From contig NC_061514.1 in assembly GCF_022539505.1 (NCBI RefSeq), forward strand, positions 219,007,837-219,071,836: a stretch of 64,000 nucleotides of DNA, written 5' to 3'. The translations under genes and the position numbers were made by a program. Source of the stretch: Lolium rigidum. Its lineage: Eukaryota > Streptophyta > Magnoliopsida > Poales > Poaceae. Under the pieces are notes generated by a model, which was not told the origin of the DNA, made no database searches, and saw only the letters and a list, made by a program, of their open reading frames with translations. Below, piece by piece: positions 23,058-33,583 of this stretch. Position 1 is the stretch's first letter, and each line of letters starts with the position of its first letter.

Positions 23058-23613
23058 CTATCTATGGGCCATCACTGCCCTCGTCGTCGCCGTCGTCGCC
23101 ACTATCGGCGCCGCTCCCGGCGGGCTCGTCGTCGCTCCAATGGCCGCCGACCGGGCCCTCGTTGTCTTCATCTTCTTCGTCAACGTCGTCCTCGTCGCTG
23201 TCGAAGTCGCTAAGGTTGCCCGGCCAAGGGCAAAACCGCTTGGCCGGCGGCTCGTCGGAGGAGCTCTCGTCGTCATCCTCCTCCTCCTCCTTTTCCTGCT
23301 CCTCCTCTTCCCCGGAAGAGGTGAAGTCGCGAGGAGAAGCCGTCGTCGTCACTCTCCTCCTCCGCTCCCCCGACGGCGAGGAAGCGGAGGTCGCTCTCCC
23401 CGTCCGTCAAGGACTGGTCGTCCTCGGACCAGATGGAGAAGTCGTGGTCTGACTCCTCTCCGGCTGCAATGGCGCGGCGGGTGTTGGCCGCGTGGACCGC
23501 CGCCGCGTCGTACTCCGGCGTCGGCTCACGGGACGTGGAGGATTGGCTGGCAAGATCCGATGGGGCAGAGGAGGAGGAAGACATGGTGGCTGGGAGGGTT
23601 TTTGGAGTGCTAA
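23058..23613 (-). pseudogene. Acidic Ser/Asp/Glu-rich antisense ORF
   Basis: On the minus strand, 23584-23273 opens with MSSSSSAPSD and encodes SIWSEDDQSLTDGESDL. It continues in another frame (23352-23062) with FTSSGEEEEQEKEEEEDD, DEPPAKRFCPWPGNL and a long Asp/Glu/Gly tail. Codon content and an initiator context just inside the 3' end suggest a real, once-translated antisense protein that is now frameshifted. Highly acidic antisense ORFs occur in this place in related grass elements. I cannot assign a function. The plus-strand Arg-rich frames here are its shadow. Confidence 0.5.
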
Positions 23614-23844
23614 TGCGGAGGAGATACCAAGGAGAACTGTTCAGAGCGGTTATATCGAAGGAGGATATAGTGGAAATTCAATGCCACAGCAGTTTCCGAG
23701 GAAGTGGTGCCTAAAAAAGAAAAAAAAAACTGCCAGGTCACGCGGAGAAGTTGAGAAGGCAAGGCATCATCATGAGGGATACTGCGACGGTTCTGCCACG
23801 ACATGACCCGACGAAGGAAGCGAGTGATTTTGGAATTACCAATT

Positions 23845-23862
23845 CCAAAACCAGGGGGCATG
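23845..23862 (+). promoter_or_regulatory. Polypurine tract
   Basis: AAAACCAGGGGGCATG immediately precedes the 3' LTR start at 23863, the expected site for plus-strand priming. Confidence 0.6.
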
Positions 23863-25032
23863 TGTTATCACCAAGATTTAACCGAGTCGAGGTGGGCCGC
23901 GATCAAGATGGGCTTGAGGAAATATACATGGAGAATTACATGAATCGGCTCGTTATACCAAGTTGGGCTTAATTGCCCGTGTATCTGTAACATATTAGAT
24001 CTATTTTAGTTTAGAGATAGAATCTTACTCGTGCACGGTTTGGTGCACGCCCACATTAGAAAGTCCCCTGGACTATAAATATGTACCTAGGGTTTATGGA
24101 ATAAACAACAACTCACGTTCAACCCCAAAACAAACCAATCTCGGCGCATCGCCAACTCCTTCGTCTCGAGGGTTTCTATCGGGTAAGCGACATGCTTGCC
24201 TAGATCGCATCTTGCGATCTAGGCAGCACAAGCCCCACGTTGTTCATGCGTTGCTCGTATCGAAGCGCTTTTGATGGCGAGCAACGTAGTTATCATTAGA
24301 TGTGTTAGGGTTAGCATTGTTCTTCGTTTAAGCATGCTTACGTAGTGCAACCCTTGCATATCTAGCCGCCCTCGCGCCTATCTCAGGTGTGGGGCGGCAC
24401 CCCGCTTGATCATTATTTAGTAGATCTGATCCGTTACGATTGCTCCTTGTTCTACAAGGATTAGTTTAATATCCGCAATAGTTAGGCCTTACAAAGGGGG
24501 AGGATCCGGTGGCACGTAGGGTGGCATTCGCAAGTCCTAAACGGGATGTTCCGAGGATCAACTTCATGTTGGTTTTTAGGCCTTGTTTAGGATCGGCTTA
24601 CGAGCACCGTGCGTGGCCGCGAGGCCCAACCCGGAGTAGGATGATCCGATTATGCGGTGAAAACCCTAAATCGTCGTAGATCTCATTAGCTTTATCTTGA
24701 TCAAGCAGGACCACCAAGTATTCGTGCACCCCGTACGAATCATGGGTGGATCGGCTCTTTGAGCCGATTCACAGGATAACTTGAGAGCCGATCGAGGCTC
24801 GTATTTAATGTTTACATGTATGCCCTGCAGAAACTAAGCGAGGCATCCCCATCACCTTCCCGACCGGGTATAGGTCGGGTGGCACGCCCTGCACTTCGCA
24901 TCGCCGCGTGTGACCAGAAGAGCATTGCGGGCCGTCGCTCGGAGGGGTCTCAGCCAGCCGCAGCTCTAGGCTCTTCCCGGCTCTACGGTGTTGACAAGGC
25001 CGCTGCCCGCCGGTGGGTTTTGGCAGTCAACA
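23863..25032 (+). repeat. 3' LTR of the 11131-25032 element
   Basis: 1170 bp from TGTTATCACC to AGTCAACA, followed by the cctat duplication. It matches 11131-12306 with only scattered substitutions and 1-3-bp indels. Confidence 0.9.
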
Positions 25033-25041
25033 CCTATACAC

Positions 25042-25125
25042 TTGGGGGAGGGGCTAGTGAACCTGGTGCGATGAAACAAATATCAATCTCTTGTGCATCC
25101 TACTTGGTTTCACTAACCCCTTCCC
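25042..25125. repeat. Hairpin unit H3
   Basis: Left arm GGGGCTAGTGAACC, right arm GGTTTCACTAACCCC. Relative to H1 and H2, changes in one arm are matched in the other. Confidence 0.75.
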
Positions 25126-25233
25126 TAAATATTAATATTTGTTCTGACCAACAATGTATGAGGCCCTTGTCATTCCATTTGCTTTGGTATCTCAAAATGC
25201 CGATGATTAGAATGTTCGGTCGATCACTACTCT

Positions 25234-25318
25234 CCGGGGAGGCGTAAGTGAGATTGGTGCGATGACACAAATATGAATCTCTTGTGCATCTTACTTGGTC
25301 TCACTTACTCCGTCCCGG
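25234..25318. repeat. Hairpin unit H4
   Basis: Left arm CCGGGGAGGCGTAAGTGAG pairs with right arm CTCACTTACTCCGTCCCGG at 17 of 19 positions. Confidence 0.8.
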
Positions 25319-25463
25319 AATGTTAATATTTGTTCCGGCCAACAATGTATGAGGCATGCCTTTTAGTTCATACTACTTGGATCGTTTTTGAGTTTCCTCT
25401 TATTCGTTGCAAACATCTATGAGTGTGCACTAATGTTTCATTGGCTTGTGCATATATGCAGAT

Positions 25464-25715
25464 ATGACGTGGTATGGCGTGTACAAGGGCAAGGTTCCTG
25501 GAGTCTACAACGACTAGGAGGAGTGTCGGAGACAGGTTCACTATTTTAGCGGTAACAACTACAAATGGTACACCACTAGAGCGGAGGCCGAAGACAGATA
25601 CGCACGCTATCTGGCGGGAGAGAGGAGGGAGCGGAGAAGGAACCGGATGAAGACCACTTTCATCGGGATGGTGCTAGTAGTGACTCTAGATCTTTTCTAT
25701 GTGTTGGTACTTTAG
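25464..25715 (+). pseudogene. RNase H1 N-terminal (viroplasmin-like) domain ORF with a premature stop
   Basis: From ATG 25464, preceded by a splice-acceptor-like 'atatgcag', the frame reads WYGVYKGKVPGVYND, then TAG (25515-25517), then EECRRQVHYFSGNNYKWYT and AEAEDRYARYL. This is the fold of the RNase H1 N-terminal hybrid-binding domain (Cauli_VI/viroplasmin family), in which the residue after Asn-Asp is normally Trp, so the TAG is most simply a TGG change. It ends with a basic stretch (ERRERRRNRMK) and a hydrophobic tail, possibly a membrane anchor, before TAG 25713. At 83 codons it lacks the RNase H catalytic domain. It lies inside CACTA-A, so it is a transposon-carried gene rather than a host locus. 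Confidence 0.7.
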
Positions 25716-25930
25716 ATGATATATCGATCTTGTGTAACCACTAGCTCATTTGAGACTTTGTAACCCCGTAACTTGTCTAATATTTGAAATCTTGTGAATC
25801 ATGGAGGCTAATGTGAAGAACTATGTATTGATATACTGTGCTGTTGTTTATATGTGTTATATATCCTGTATTTGTGTTGTTATACTGTGCTATACAACCT
25901 GTACAAATACCAGCCAGAATTCCAAAAAAT
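25716..25930. other. Non-coding tail after the RNase H1-N-like ORF
   Basis: AT-rich, with loose repeats of 'tatactgtgct' and 'tgtgttgtt'. Probably the 3' untranslated part of the preceding ORF. Confidence 0.4.
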
Positions 25931-25950
25931 AAAAATGAAATACTAGCAGT

Positions 25951-26428
25951 GGCGCACTAGTGGACCATGAGTGGCGCACGACCACTAAGTAGCAGGGGCA
26001 CACTAGTCTAGAACCTGTGGCGCACTACTCGGTGATCCCATTCGAAAGTAGCAGTGGTGCACCGAAGCTGCCATCAATGGCGCACGTCTGAGATACAATA
26101 GTGGCGCACCTTGACAACCAGCAATGGCGCACCAGCTCGCGGTAACAGTGGAACACCCCAGGAGGCAGCAGTGGCCCACCGACAGCAGACAATAGTGGCG
26201 CACTGCTGCTCAACAACAGTGGCGCACCCCTTTGGAGTAATAGTGGCGCACCACTGGACTTTTCAATGGCGCACAGAGTAGTGCGCCACTGTTACTTAGG
26301 GTAGTTGTGGTGCACCAGTAGTGCGCCACTACTAAAAGTTAGTAGTGGCGTGATAGTAGTGGCGCACCAGTAGTGCGCCACTGATGCGGAATAGTGGTGC
26401 GCCACTAATTGCCTATTTTCTAGTAGTG
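25951..26428. repeat. CACTA-A subterminal repeats and terminal inverted repeat
   Basis: AGTGGCGCAC-type 10-mers recur about every 20-35 bp in direct orientation to about 26280. The last ~150 bp carry both orientations (GTGCGCCACT), and the end is TTTTCTAGTAGTG. Such subterminal arrays are binding sites for CACTA transposase in characterised elements. Confidence 0.75.
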
Positions 26429-27704
26429 AGTCAAGCATGAAGAGAAGTGGTTTTGGGTTTTAAACATGGAAATTTCGAAAACTTCCCAAAAGCTTCATTC
26501 TAGAGTGACTAAGAAGGATCATGGCTTACCTTTTCATTTTCATGTTTTAAACTTGTTTAAATCTTGTCAAACCTAGGATTTGACCAAGAAACAAATGGGC
26601 ACAAAAATTCAGAAAAAAACAAAAAAATGAAAACCAAAGCACATAGTCTTCTTATGTCATATAGTAAGCATTCAAATTGATAAACAAGGTCTAGACATAT
26701 TGAAACCAAACAAATCTTGTATCTACCCCTAACCCTAAACTATGTCTTATGAAGTCAAGCATGAAGAGAAGTGGTTTTGGGTTTCAAGCATGGAAATTTC
26801 AAGAACGTCCCAAAAGCTTCATTTTAGAGTGACTAAGAAGGATCCAGGCTTACCTTTTCATTTTCATGTTTTAAACTTGTTCAAATCTTGGTGAAACCTA
26901 GGATTTGACCAAGATTCAAATGGGCATAAAAATTCAGAAAAATCAAACAAATGAAAAACCAAAGCACATAGCCTTCTTATGTCATATAGTAAGCATTCAA
27001 GTTGATAAACAAGGTCTAGATATATTCAAACCAGAAAAAGCATGTATCTACCCCTAACCCTAAACTCTGACTTATGAAGTCAAGCATGAAGAGAAGTGGT
27101 TTTGGGTTTCAAACATGGAAATTTCAAAACATCCCAAAAGCTTCATTTTAGAGTGACTAAGAAGAATCCTGACTTACCTTTTCATTTTCATGTTTTAAAC
27201 TTGTTTAAATCTTGGTCAAACCTAGGATTTGACCAAGATTCAATTGGGCATAAAAATTGAGAAAAAATCAAAAAAAATGAAAAACCAAAGCACATAGTCT
27301 TCTTATGTCGTATAGTAAGCATTCAAATTGATAAATAAGGTCTAGACATATTCAAACCAAACAAATCACGTATCTACCCCTAACCCTAAACTTTATCTTA
27401 TGAAGTCAAGCATGAAGAGAAGTGGTTTTGGGTTTCAAACATGGAAATTTTAAGAACCTCCCAAAAGCTTCATTTTAGAGTGACTAAGAAGGATCCAGGC
27501 TTACCTTTTGATTTTCATGTTTTAAACTTGTTTAAATCTTAGTCAAACCTAGGATTTTGACCAAGATTCAAATGGGCATAAAATTCTAGAAAAAAATCAA
27601 AAAAAATGAAACACCAAAGCACATAGCCTTCTTATGTCATATAGTAAGCATTCAAGTTGATAAACAAGGTCTAGACATATTCAAACCAGAAAAAGCATGT
27701 ATCT
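26429..27704 (+). repeat. ~326-bp satellite array, left block
   Basis: Head-to-tail monomers anchored on 'gaagtcaagcatgaagagaa' at 26751, 27076 and 27402, plus a partial unit from 26429. Each monomer includes 'gagtgactaagaaggatc', 'aggatttgaccaagattc', 'tcatatagtaagcattcaa' and a telomere-like ACCCCTAACCCTAAAC junction. Short open frames inside monomers (89 codons or fewer) are not continuous across units. Confidence 0.9.
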
Positions 27705-27804
27705 NNNNNNNNNNNNNNNNNNNNNNNNNNNNNNNNNNNNNNNNNNNNNNNNNNNNNNNNNNNNNNNNNNNNNNNNNNNNNNNNNNNNNNNNNNNNNNNN
27801 NNNN
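27705..27804. other. Assembly gap of exactly 100 N
   Basis: A round 100-base run of N marks a gap of unknown true size. It falls between satellite sequence and the internal part of a CACTA end. Confidence 0.98.
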
Positions 27805-28402
27805 GGTATCACCGTTTGAGAGGCGACAGGGGATCGAAAGAAAAAGGCAAGTGACCAAATTTGAGGTGCCAAAAAAACTCCATGAAAAGAAAGTTGATTG
27901 CACATAGAGGATGACATGCGGGTCCCATTTAGCGACAGCGGTCTCAACGTTTCCAAGGCGGCAAGGGATCAAAAGAAAAAGGAAGTAGCCGAGAAATCAG
28001 GGGGTCAAAAAAATCCAAGAATAGAAAGAATTTTGGTTCATAGAGGATGACATGCGGGACCCATGATCCTGCATCGTAAACGGCTCGATCGGAGAACGTT
28101 GAACGAGATGGCGCGATCGAGAAAAAAAACAATGCCAGAGAGGCTGCCATCTGGGCCCTACATCCCTCGGCGGTGCGGATTTGCGTTGACTCGGTCGGCG
28201 AACCCGAGATTTCGAGATGCACCACGTCCCGGGCCACCATACGCGACGTTTTGGCCGCTTTCGTCGGGCTAGGTGGCCTCAAAAACGAGAAAAAAAAAGT
28301 TTTGACATGCACCACGGAGGGACCAAAAATCGTCGGCCATGGTACACCAGCAACCACGGCGCGACTTCAACTTCGTCGGCCATGGCAACTTTTCTTGTAG
28401 TG
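27805..28402 (+). mobile_element. CACTA transposon end (CACTA-C) inserted in the satellite
   Basis: Terminates with TTTTCTTGTAGTG at 28402, and satellite resumes with 'ctacccct'. The left flank before the gap ends in 'tatct', consistent with a 3-bp 'cta' duplication. Inside, two ~130-bp degenerate direct copies share 'agaggatgacatgcggg' (27906 and 28042). No transposase gene is visible; the other terminus is in or beyond the gap. Confidence 0.65.
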
Positions 28403-29642
28403 CTACCCCTCACCCTAAACTATGCCTTATGAAGTCAAGCATGAAGAGAAGTGGTTTTGGGTTTCAAACATGGAAATTTCAAAAACTTCCCAAAATCTTC
28501 ATTTTAGAGTGACTAAGAAGGATCGAGGCTTACCTTTTCAGTTTCATGTTTTTAACTTGTTTAACTCTTGGTAGAACCTAGGATTTGACAAACATTCAAA
28601 TGGGCATAGAAATTAAGAAAAAAATGAAAAATCAAAGCACATAGTCTTCTTATGTCATATAGTAAGCATTCAAGTTGATAAACAAGGTCTAGACATATTC
28701 AAACCAGACAAATCATGTATCTACCCCCTAACCCTAAACTCTGTCTTATGAAGTCAAGCATGAAGAGAAGTGGTTTTGGGTTTCAAACATGGAAATTTCA
28801 AAAAACTCCCAAAAGCTTCATTTTAGAGTGACTAAGAAGGATCCAAGCTTACCTTTTCATTTTCATGTTTTAAAATATTTTGAATCTTGGTCAAACCTAG
28901 GATTTGACCAAGATTCAAATGGGCTTCAAAATTCAGAAAAAAAATCAAAAAATGAAAAACCAATGCACATATCCTTTTTATGTCATATAGTAAGCATTCA
29001 AGTTGATAAACAAGGTCTAGACATATTCATACTAGAAAAAGCATGTATCTACCCCTAACCCTAAACTCTGTCTTATGAAGTCAAGCATGAAGAGAAGTGG
29101 TTTTAGGTTTCAAACATGGAAATTTCAAGAACGTCCCAAAAGATTCATTTTAGAGTGACTAAGAAGGATCCAGGCTGGCCTTTTCATTTTCATGTTTTAA
29201 ACTTGTTCAAATCTTGGTGAAACCTAGGATTTGACTAAGATTCAAACGGGCATAAAAATTCAGAAAAAATCAAACAAATGAAAAACCAAAGCACATAGCC
29301 TTCTTATGTCATATAGTAAGCATTCAAGTTGATAAACAAGGTCTAGATATATTCAAACCAGAAAAAGCATGTATCTACCCTTAACCCTAAACTCTGTCTT
29401 ATGAAGTCAAGCATGAAGAGAATTGGTTTTGGGTTTCAAACATGGAAATTTTAAAAACATCCCAAAAGCTTCATTTTAGAGTGACTAAGAAGGATCCTGA
29501 CTTACCTTTTCATTTTCATGTTTTAAACTTGTTTAAATCTTGGTCAAACCTAGGATTTGACCAAGATTCAAATGGGCATAAAAATTCAGAAAAAATCAAA
29601 AAAAATCAAAAACCAAAGCACATAGTCTTCTTATGTCATATA
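28403..29642 (+). repeat. ~326-bp satellite array, middle block
   Basis: Monomer anchors at 28431, 28750, 29077 and 29403 (periods 319, 327, 326). The last monomer is cut at 29642 by the CRM-like element and resumes at 44468. Confidence 0.92.
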
Positions 29643-30678
29643 TGATGAGGACATCCCTACTACACTACTACCTCCGTCATTGACAAATGAAGATGAACCT
29701 GATGTGAAGCTCAAGTCCAATGAAGTTCGGATTGGACCAATTACAAGGGCTCGTGCGAAGCTACTTAAACAACAGGTGAACTTGTTTCTAAACGATACTT
29801 TGATTGATGAGAACTTTATACTACCTAAGTCCTGTTACTTATGTATCATCAGGTATCAAGAGGAGACGAGCATCGCACGAGGAGTAGAGGAGCAGCTGGA
29901 CGTGAAGACGGACGTCAAGATGGACGTGAAGCTTGACATGGAGCTGGACATGAAGATATCTCATGGACGCGCGAGGGAGGAGCGGGAGGCATGCGCGAGA
30001 GGAGAAGTTGACGTCCAGGCCGGCCCAGCGCCCGGTCAGACCGGCCGCCAGACCGGATTCACCCCGACGCCAACCGGGCGTCGTACTGGGGCCAAGCGGA
30101 CGGAGTTTTGCGACCTTTCCGGTTGCCGCCCGGTCCCTGGCCCGGTTTAGACCGGACAGTCCGGTCCCAGGCCCGGTCAACCGGATTGCAGACCGGACTA
30201 GTCCGAGTCTGTCTCGAGCAGATCTATTCTGGGTCGGTTTTACTTGTATCTTTCGACCAGAACTCGTCCCGGACGCCTATATAAGTGCCTTGGACGACCC
30301 CCTAGCTGCTTCAGACCATGTTTAAGATAAACCCTAGTTCATAGTTGTTTGCTAAGCAAAACTATTGTTCCCCAACTCTCTAATTCGTTGCGATCTGGAG
30401 TTTTATGCTATCGAAAGTTTGTGTGATCTCGTTGTTCCATTGGGGATTAGAAGATTGCAAACTACCGCTTCGTGGTCGGCGGCTACGTGCGCAAATGTGT
30501 GGAGTTGCGAATATCTTGCAGGGTTGAGAGCTGTTGCATTGGCATCAGGAATCAATCGAGAGACTTCGTCGGCGTCATACAAGTTATCCTCCTCATCATC
30601 ATCGATTTCATCCGCTGCTACCATCGTGTGTTCATCACCACCCGTCGCTTACTGAGAAGATCGGGCAACCCCTTATCA
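29643..30678 (+). repeat. 5' LTR of the CRM-like element
   Basis: 1036 bp. It is ~41 bp shorter than the 3' LTR because a segment of ACCGG/GGCCC-rich sequence near 30050 is present once instead of in an expanded form. TATA-like TATATAAG at 30278-30285. Confidence 0.9.
30278..30285 (+). promoter_or_regulatory. LTR TATA box
   Basis: TATATAAG in the 5' LTR. The 3' LTR has TACATAAG at the same place (about 44068-44075), a single change that may weaken it. Confidence 0.6.
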
Positions 30679-30680
30679 TC

Positions 30681-30692
30681 TGGGTATCAGAT
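30681..30692 (+). promoter_or_regulatory. Primer-binding site, initiator-Met-tRNA-like
   Basis: TGGGTATCAGAT begins two bases after the LTR and differs from the usual plant iMet site (TGGTATCAGAGC) by one inserted G and the final bases. Confidence 0.55.
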
Positions 30693-31588
30693 TTCCAGTT
30701 TTCCTCGGTAAGCCATCCATAATCCACCCCATAGTTGAGTTGTGAGTGTTTTCCTATCCAGAAAAAGCCATAAAAAGTTAGGGTTAGGGTTTGCCATAGC
30801 CTTAGATTGCACTAATTTCTAGTTTTAGTTTCTTTTCGTAGTTGTTTTTGCGTCTCTTTTTCTGTCACCTAGTATTTTAGGGTTTGTGTTTACTCTATCA
30901 TCTTGTGTTACTTTATCGTCTAGTGTCAATTTTTGTTACTCCGAGTCCACATAGCGTACAGTGTGCTTGTTCCCAGCCATAGACACAGACTTTCGATATA
31001 AAGTGACTAGGAACTTCCCCAGAAGAGACTAGTTTTATCGGTGCTTTGCATATTTCTGTTGGCCGTGTGATCAAGGAGCTGAGTCAAAAAAAAAGAGAAA
31101 ATTGAAAAGAAGCAAAAAGAGCTACATAGCTGCGTGTGTTGTACAAAAAGAAAAGTGAAGTGCTAGTTGAATAAAGTGAAGGCCTAAGTTTACTTTACTG
31201 CACCCGTAGTTGAGCAATCTTGTGCCTGTCTCGTTGAGCTTTGCTAGCGTCTCTCTAGTGCATTGCAACCTTTCCTACATATAGTTGCATTGCCCCATTA
31301 TATCGCCTTGTGTGAGTATCAATGGTTGTCTACGGTCAGCGCTAGAGCTTGTTATTGGTGCAAAATAGGTAGCCCACCTACAGCCCTACATATATCCTGC
31401 TTTGTCGTGTGATTTGTTCTTCTACCCTTGATATTCGCTTCACTACATCCATAACTAGTCTGCCAATCCAAGTTGGTAAGCAATACTAATTCACTTTGGA
31501 GCGGTAAGATTTACCTTTCTTATCAGTTTTGAGTGAGTTGTGAGGGTACCACCAAAAGATTTTTGTTTAGTGCACTAACCTACTAATC
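30693..31588 (+). other. 5' untranslated leader of the CRM-like element
   Basis: About 900 bp of AT-rich sequence without a meaningful frame, including a purine-rich stretch near 31085-31120. The gag ATG follows at 31589. Confidence 0.6.
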
Positions 31589-33583
31589 ATGTCTTCTACC
31601 GAGAATGTTGATGTGATGCGAGAAAAGGATCCAGCAGCGACAGTTACTTGGCTGGAATTTGAGGCACTTCGTGATCACATGCAACGTGAAATACGAGTTG
31701 CTAGTGACGTGTTGGACAAGGATATTCAGAGTGTACACTTGAAGGTCGATGAGGCTACTACAGCGGTTAACACCATTCAAACATCGATGATGACTCTTCA
31801 AGCGTCTATACAGACGTTGACAAACGCCGTTGGTGAGATACGTACTATGGTGCAACCACAACAACCACCACATGATGATGATGGCAGTGTGCAAGGCGAC
31901 AATGCTGAAGCTGCTAATGCTCAAGGGCGTGGTATGGGTCGTGGTATTGGCCGTGGTGTTTGTGATTTCCGTGGTCGTGGTTTTGCCCCCGTCGGAGCCC
32001 AACATGTTCCTCAACAACAAGAAGATGGTTTGGGTAAGCCCAACTTCTCAATTCCCAGATTTGAGGGAGGTACTGATGTTGAAGAATATCTTACATGGGA
32101 GCTGAAGATTGAGAGATTATGGCGTTTACATCCTGACTATACTGAAGATAGGAAGATCAAGCTTGCTTCCTTTTAATTTGATGACTATGCATTGTGTTAG
32201 TGGGATGGACTTGTTCGTGCCCGAGAAGACGATGGTGAGCTGCCCATTATCACATGGCGTGCTATGAAGGCGGCAATGAGAACTCGTTTTGTGCCTACCA
32301 ATTACTTGCGTTCCGTCTTTGACAAGTTGACCCAATTGAAACAAGGTGTGTTGACAGTTGATGCTTACTACATGGAGATGGAGATGCTTATGCAGCGTGC
32401 CCGTGTCCGTGAGTCTCTTGAGATGACACTACAGCGATTTCGGAATGGTCTCAGGTTTAACATCAAGGGCATTGTGCGTCATCACACTTATGCTACTATG
32501 AATGAGTTGCTACATCATGCAAGAGAAGCTGAGTCACAGTTGGCTGAAGAACTGCAAATGAAGGGCCGTGCTACAGGCGTTGGGCGCTACACACCCCGCG
32601 CGCCGCCCTCCATGGTGCCATCATCGCGCCCTGCGGATGTCCCTACTTCATTTAGCAAGCCGGTCTCCAATGTGTCTAACACAAAGAAGCCCGTCCCTGC
32701 AGCAAGTGGAACTAGTTCTAACATGTCGACAACGCGCAACCGTGATATGCTTTGTCATACATGTGGTGGCAAGGGTCACTTCAAGCGAGATTGTCCTAAC
32801 CGCAAAGTAATGATCATTAATGAGGACAATGAGTATTAAACTGGAGATGATATTGATCCCAATGCTCCAGATGAGGATGATTATGATAGTGATGGTTTTG
32901 ATGATTATCCTTCTGAAGCTCAAACTATTGTTGTCTCGCAGCGTGTTCTTAATGTGCAGCCGAGTGCATCTACATAGCGCTGTAATTTGTTCCAAACAAA
33001 GGCACTAGATGGTCCTGACAAGGCTTGCAAGGTCATTATTGATGGCGGGAGTTGTCGCAATCTAGCAAGCAAAGAGTTATGTGCCAAGCTGAAACTGAAG
33101 TATCTACCGCACCCGCATCCATATTATATTCAGTGGTTGAGCAATAATGGTGAGATGAAGGTGAGCCACATGGTGCGTGTTGATTTTGAGATTGGACCGT
33201 ATAAGGATTCCATTGACTTTGATGTGGTTCCTATGACGGTTTGTCACCTGCTGTTGGGCCGGCCATGGCTTTTTGACCGTTCTGTGCAACACAATGGCCG
33301 CGCCAATACATATCACTTGGAGTTCAAGGGCAAGAAAATTAACTTACAGCCTATGTCACCGCAACAAATTGTCAATGAGTCTCATCAGAAAATTGAAGTA
33401 AACTTGGAGGATGCATCCATAGATAGGCGAGAGAATTGTAATGCCGTGAGTGATATAACGAAAAGTGAGAGAGTGAATTCCTTAGTCTCATTAGCCACCA
33501 AACAAGACATGAGAGAATTTAGTGAGGATCCTACAGCCCATGCCTCTTGTGCTCATGTACGGGGGTACGGTTTTGGTTTCTAA
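31589..33583 (+). pseudogene. Gag and protease of the CRM-like element, four in-frame stops
   Basis: One reading frame from ATG 31589 holds an N-terminal coiled-coil region, a GRGMGRGIGRG basic patch (about residues 111-130), the retrotransposon gag domain (PNFSIPRFEGG... to the FRNGL block near 32445), a CCHC zinc knuckle CHTCGGKGHFKRDC (near 32755-32797), and an aspartic protease with IDGGSCRNLAS (near 33038). In-frame stops fall at 32174 (TAA), about 32198 (TAG), 32837 (TAA) and 32975 (TAG). The frame finally ends at 33583, overlapping the reverse transcriptase frame. Gag forms particles and the protease matures them; this copy cannot do so. Confidence 0.82.

Larger units (their letters stand above)
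11131..25032 (+). mobile_element. Complete gypsy-type LTR retrotransposon lacking pol, with a LINE inside
   Basis: Two LTRs (11131-12306 and 23863-25032, nearly identical) are flanked by a 5-bp duplication, cctat (11126-11130 and 25033-25037). The 5' LTR is followed by primer-site-like TGGCACGCCCGGTGGGAC (12312-12329), and a purine-rich tract ends at 23862. The internal region has a decayed gag (12622-about 14090), a LINE (14213-22030), and a 3' region with an acidic antisense ORF. No protease, reverse transcriptase or integrase is visible on either side of the LINE, so this is a non-autonomous element. The LTR copies differ at roughly 20-25 sites by eye, many of them small indels, which suggests a recent insertion. 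Confidence 0.88.
25033..26428 (+). mobile_element. CACTA-A, right-hand segment and terminus
   Basis: Continues the repeat units of 10606-11130 after the LTR insertion. It then holds a captured RNase H1-N-like ORF remnant, a 3' non-coding stretch, an array of AGTGGCGCAC subterminal motifs, and the terminus TTTTCTAGTAGTG at 26428 (inverse of CACTACTAGAAAA). Satellite sequence begins at the next base, so CACTA-A inserted into the satellite array. Confidence 0.75.

Noticed and set aside
23019..23806. Arg-rich plus-strand ORFs
   Set aside because: Shadows of the acidic minus-strand ORF; composition is explained by GC-rich codons of Asp/Glu/Ser on the other strand.
24816..25247. 143-codon ORF spanning the 3' LTR end and CACTA sequence
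   Set aside because: It crosses an element boundary and the target-site duplication, so the frame is accidental.
28789..29058. Repeated ~89-codon ORF (MEISK...) in satellite monomers
   Set aside because: Found in most monomers simply because they are tandem copies; frame and end vary between monomers and it is not linked to any promoter. Worth rechecking only if transcripts exist.
26429..29642. CRISPR-like repeat array
   Set aside because: Repeats are 326-bp head-to-tail monomers without spacers, in a plant genome; this is a satellite.
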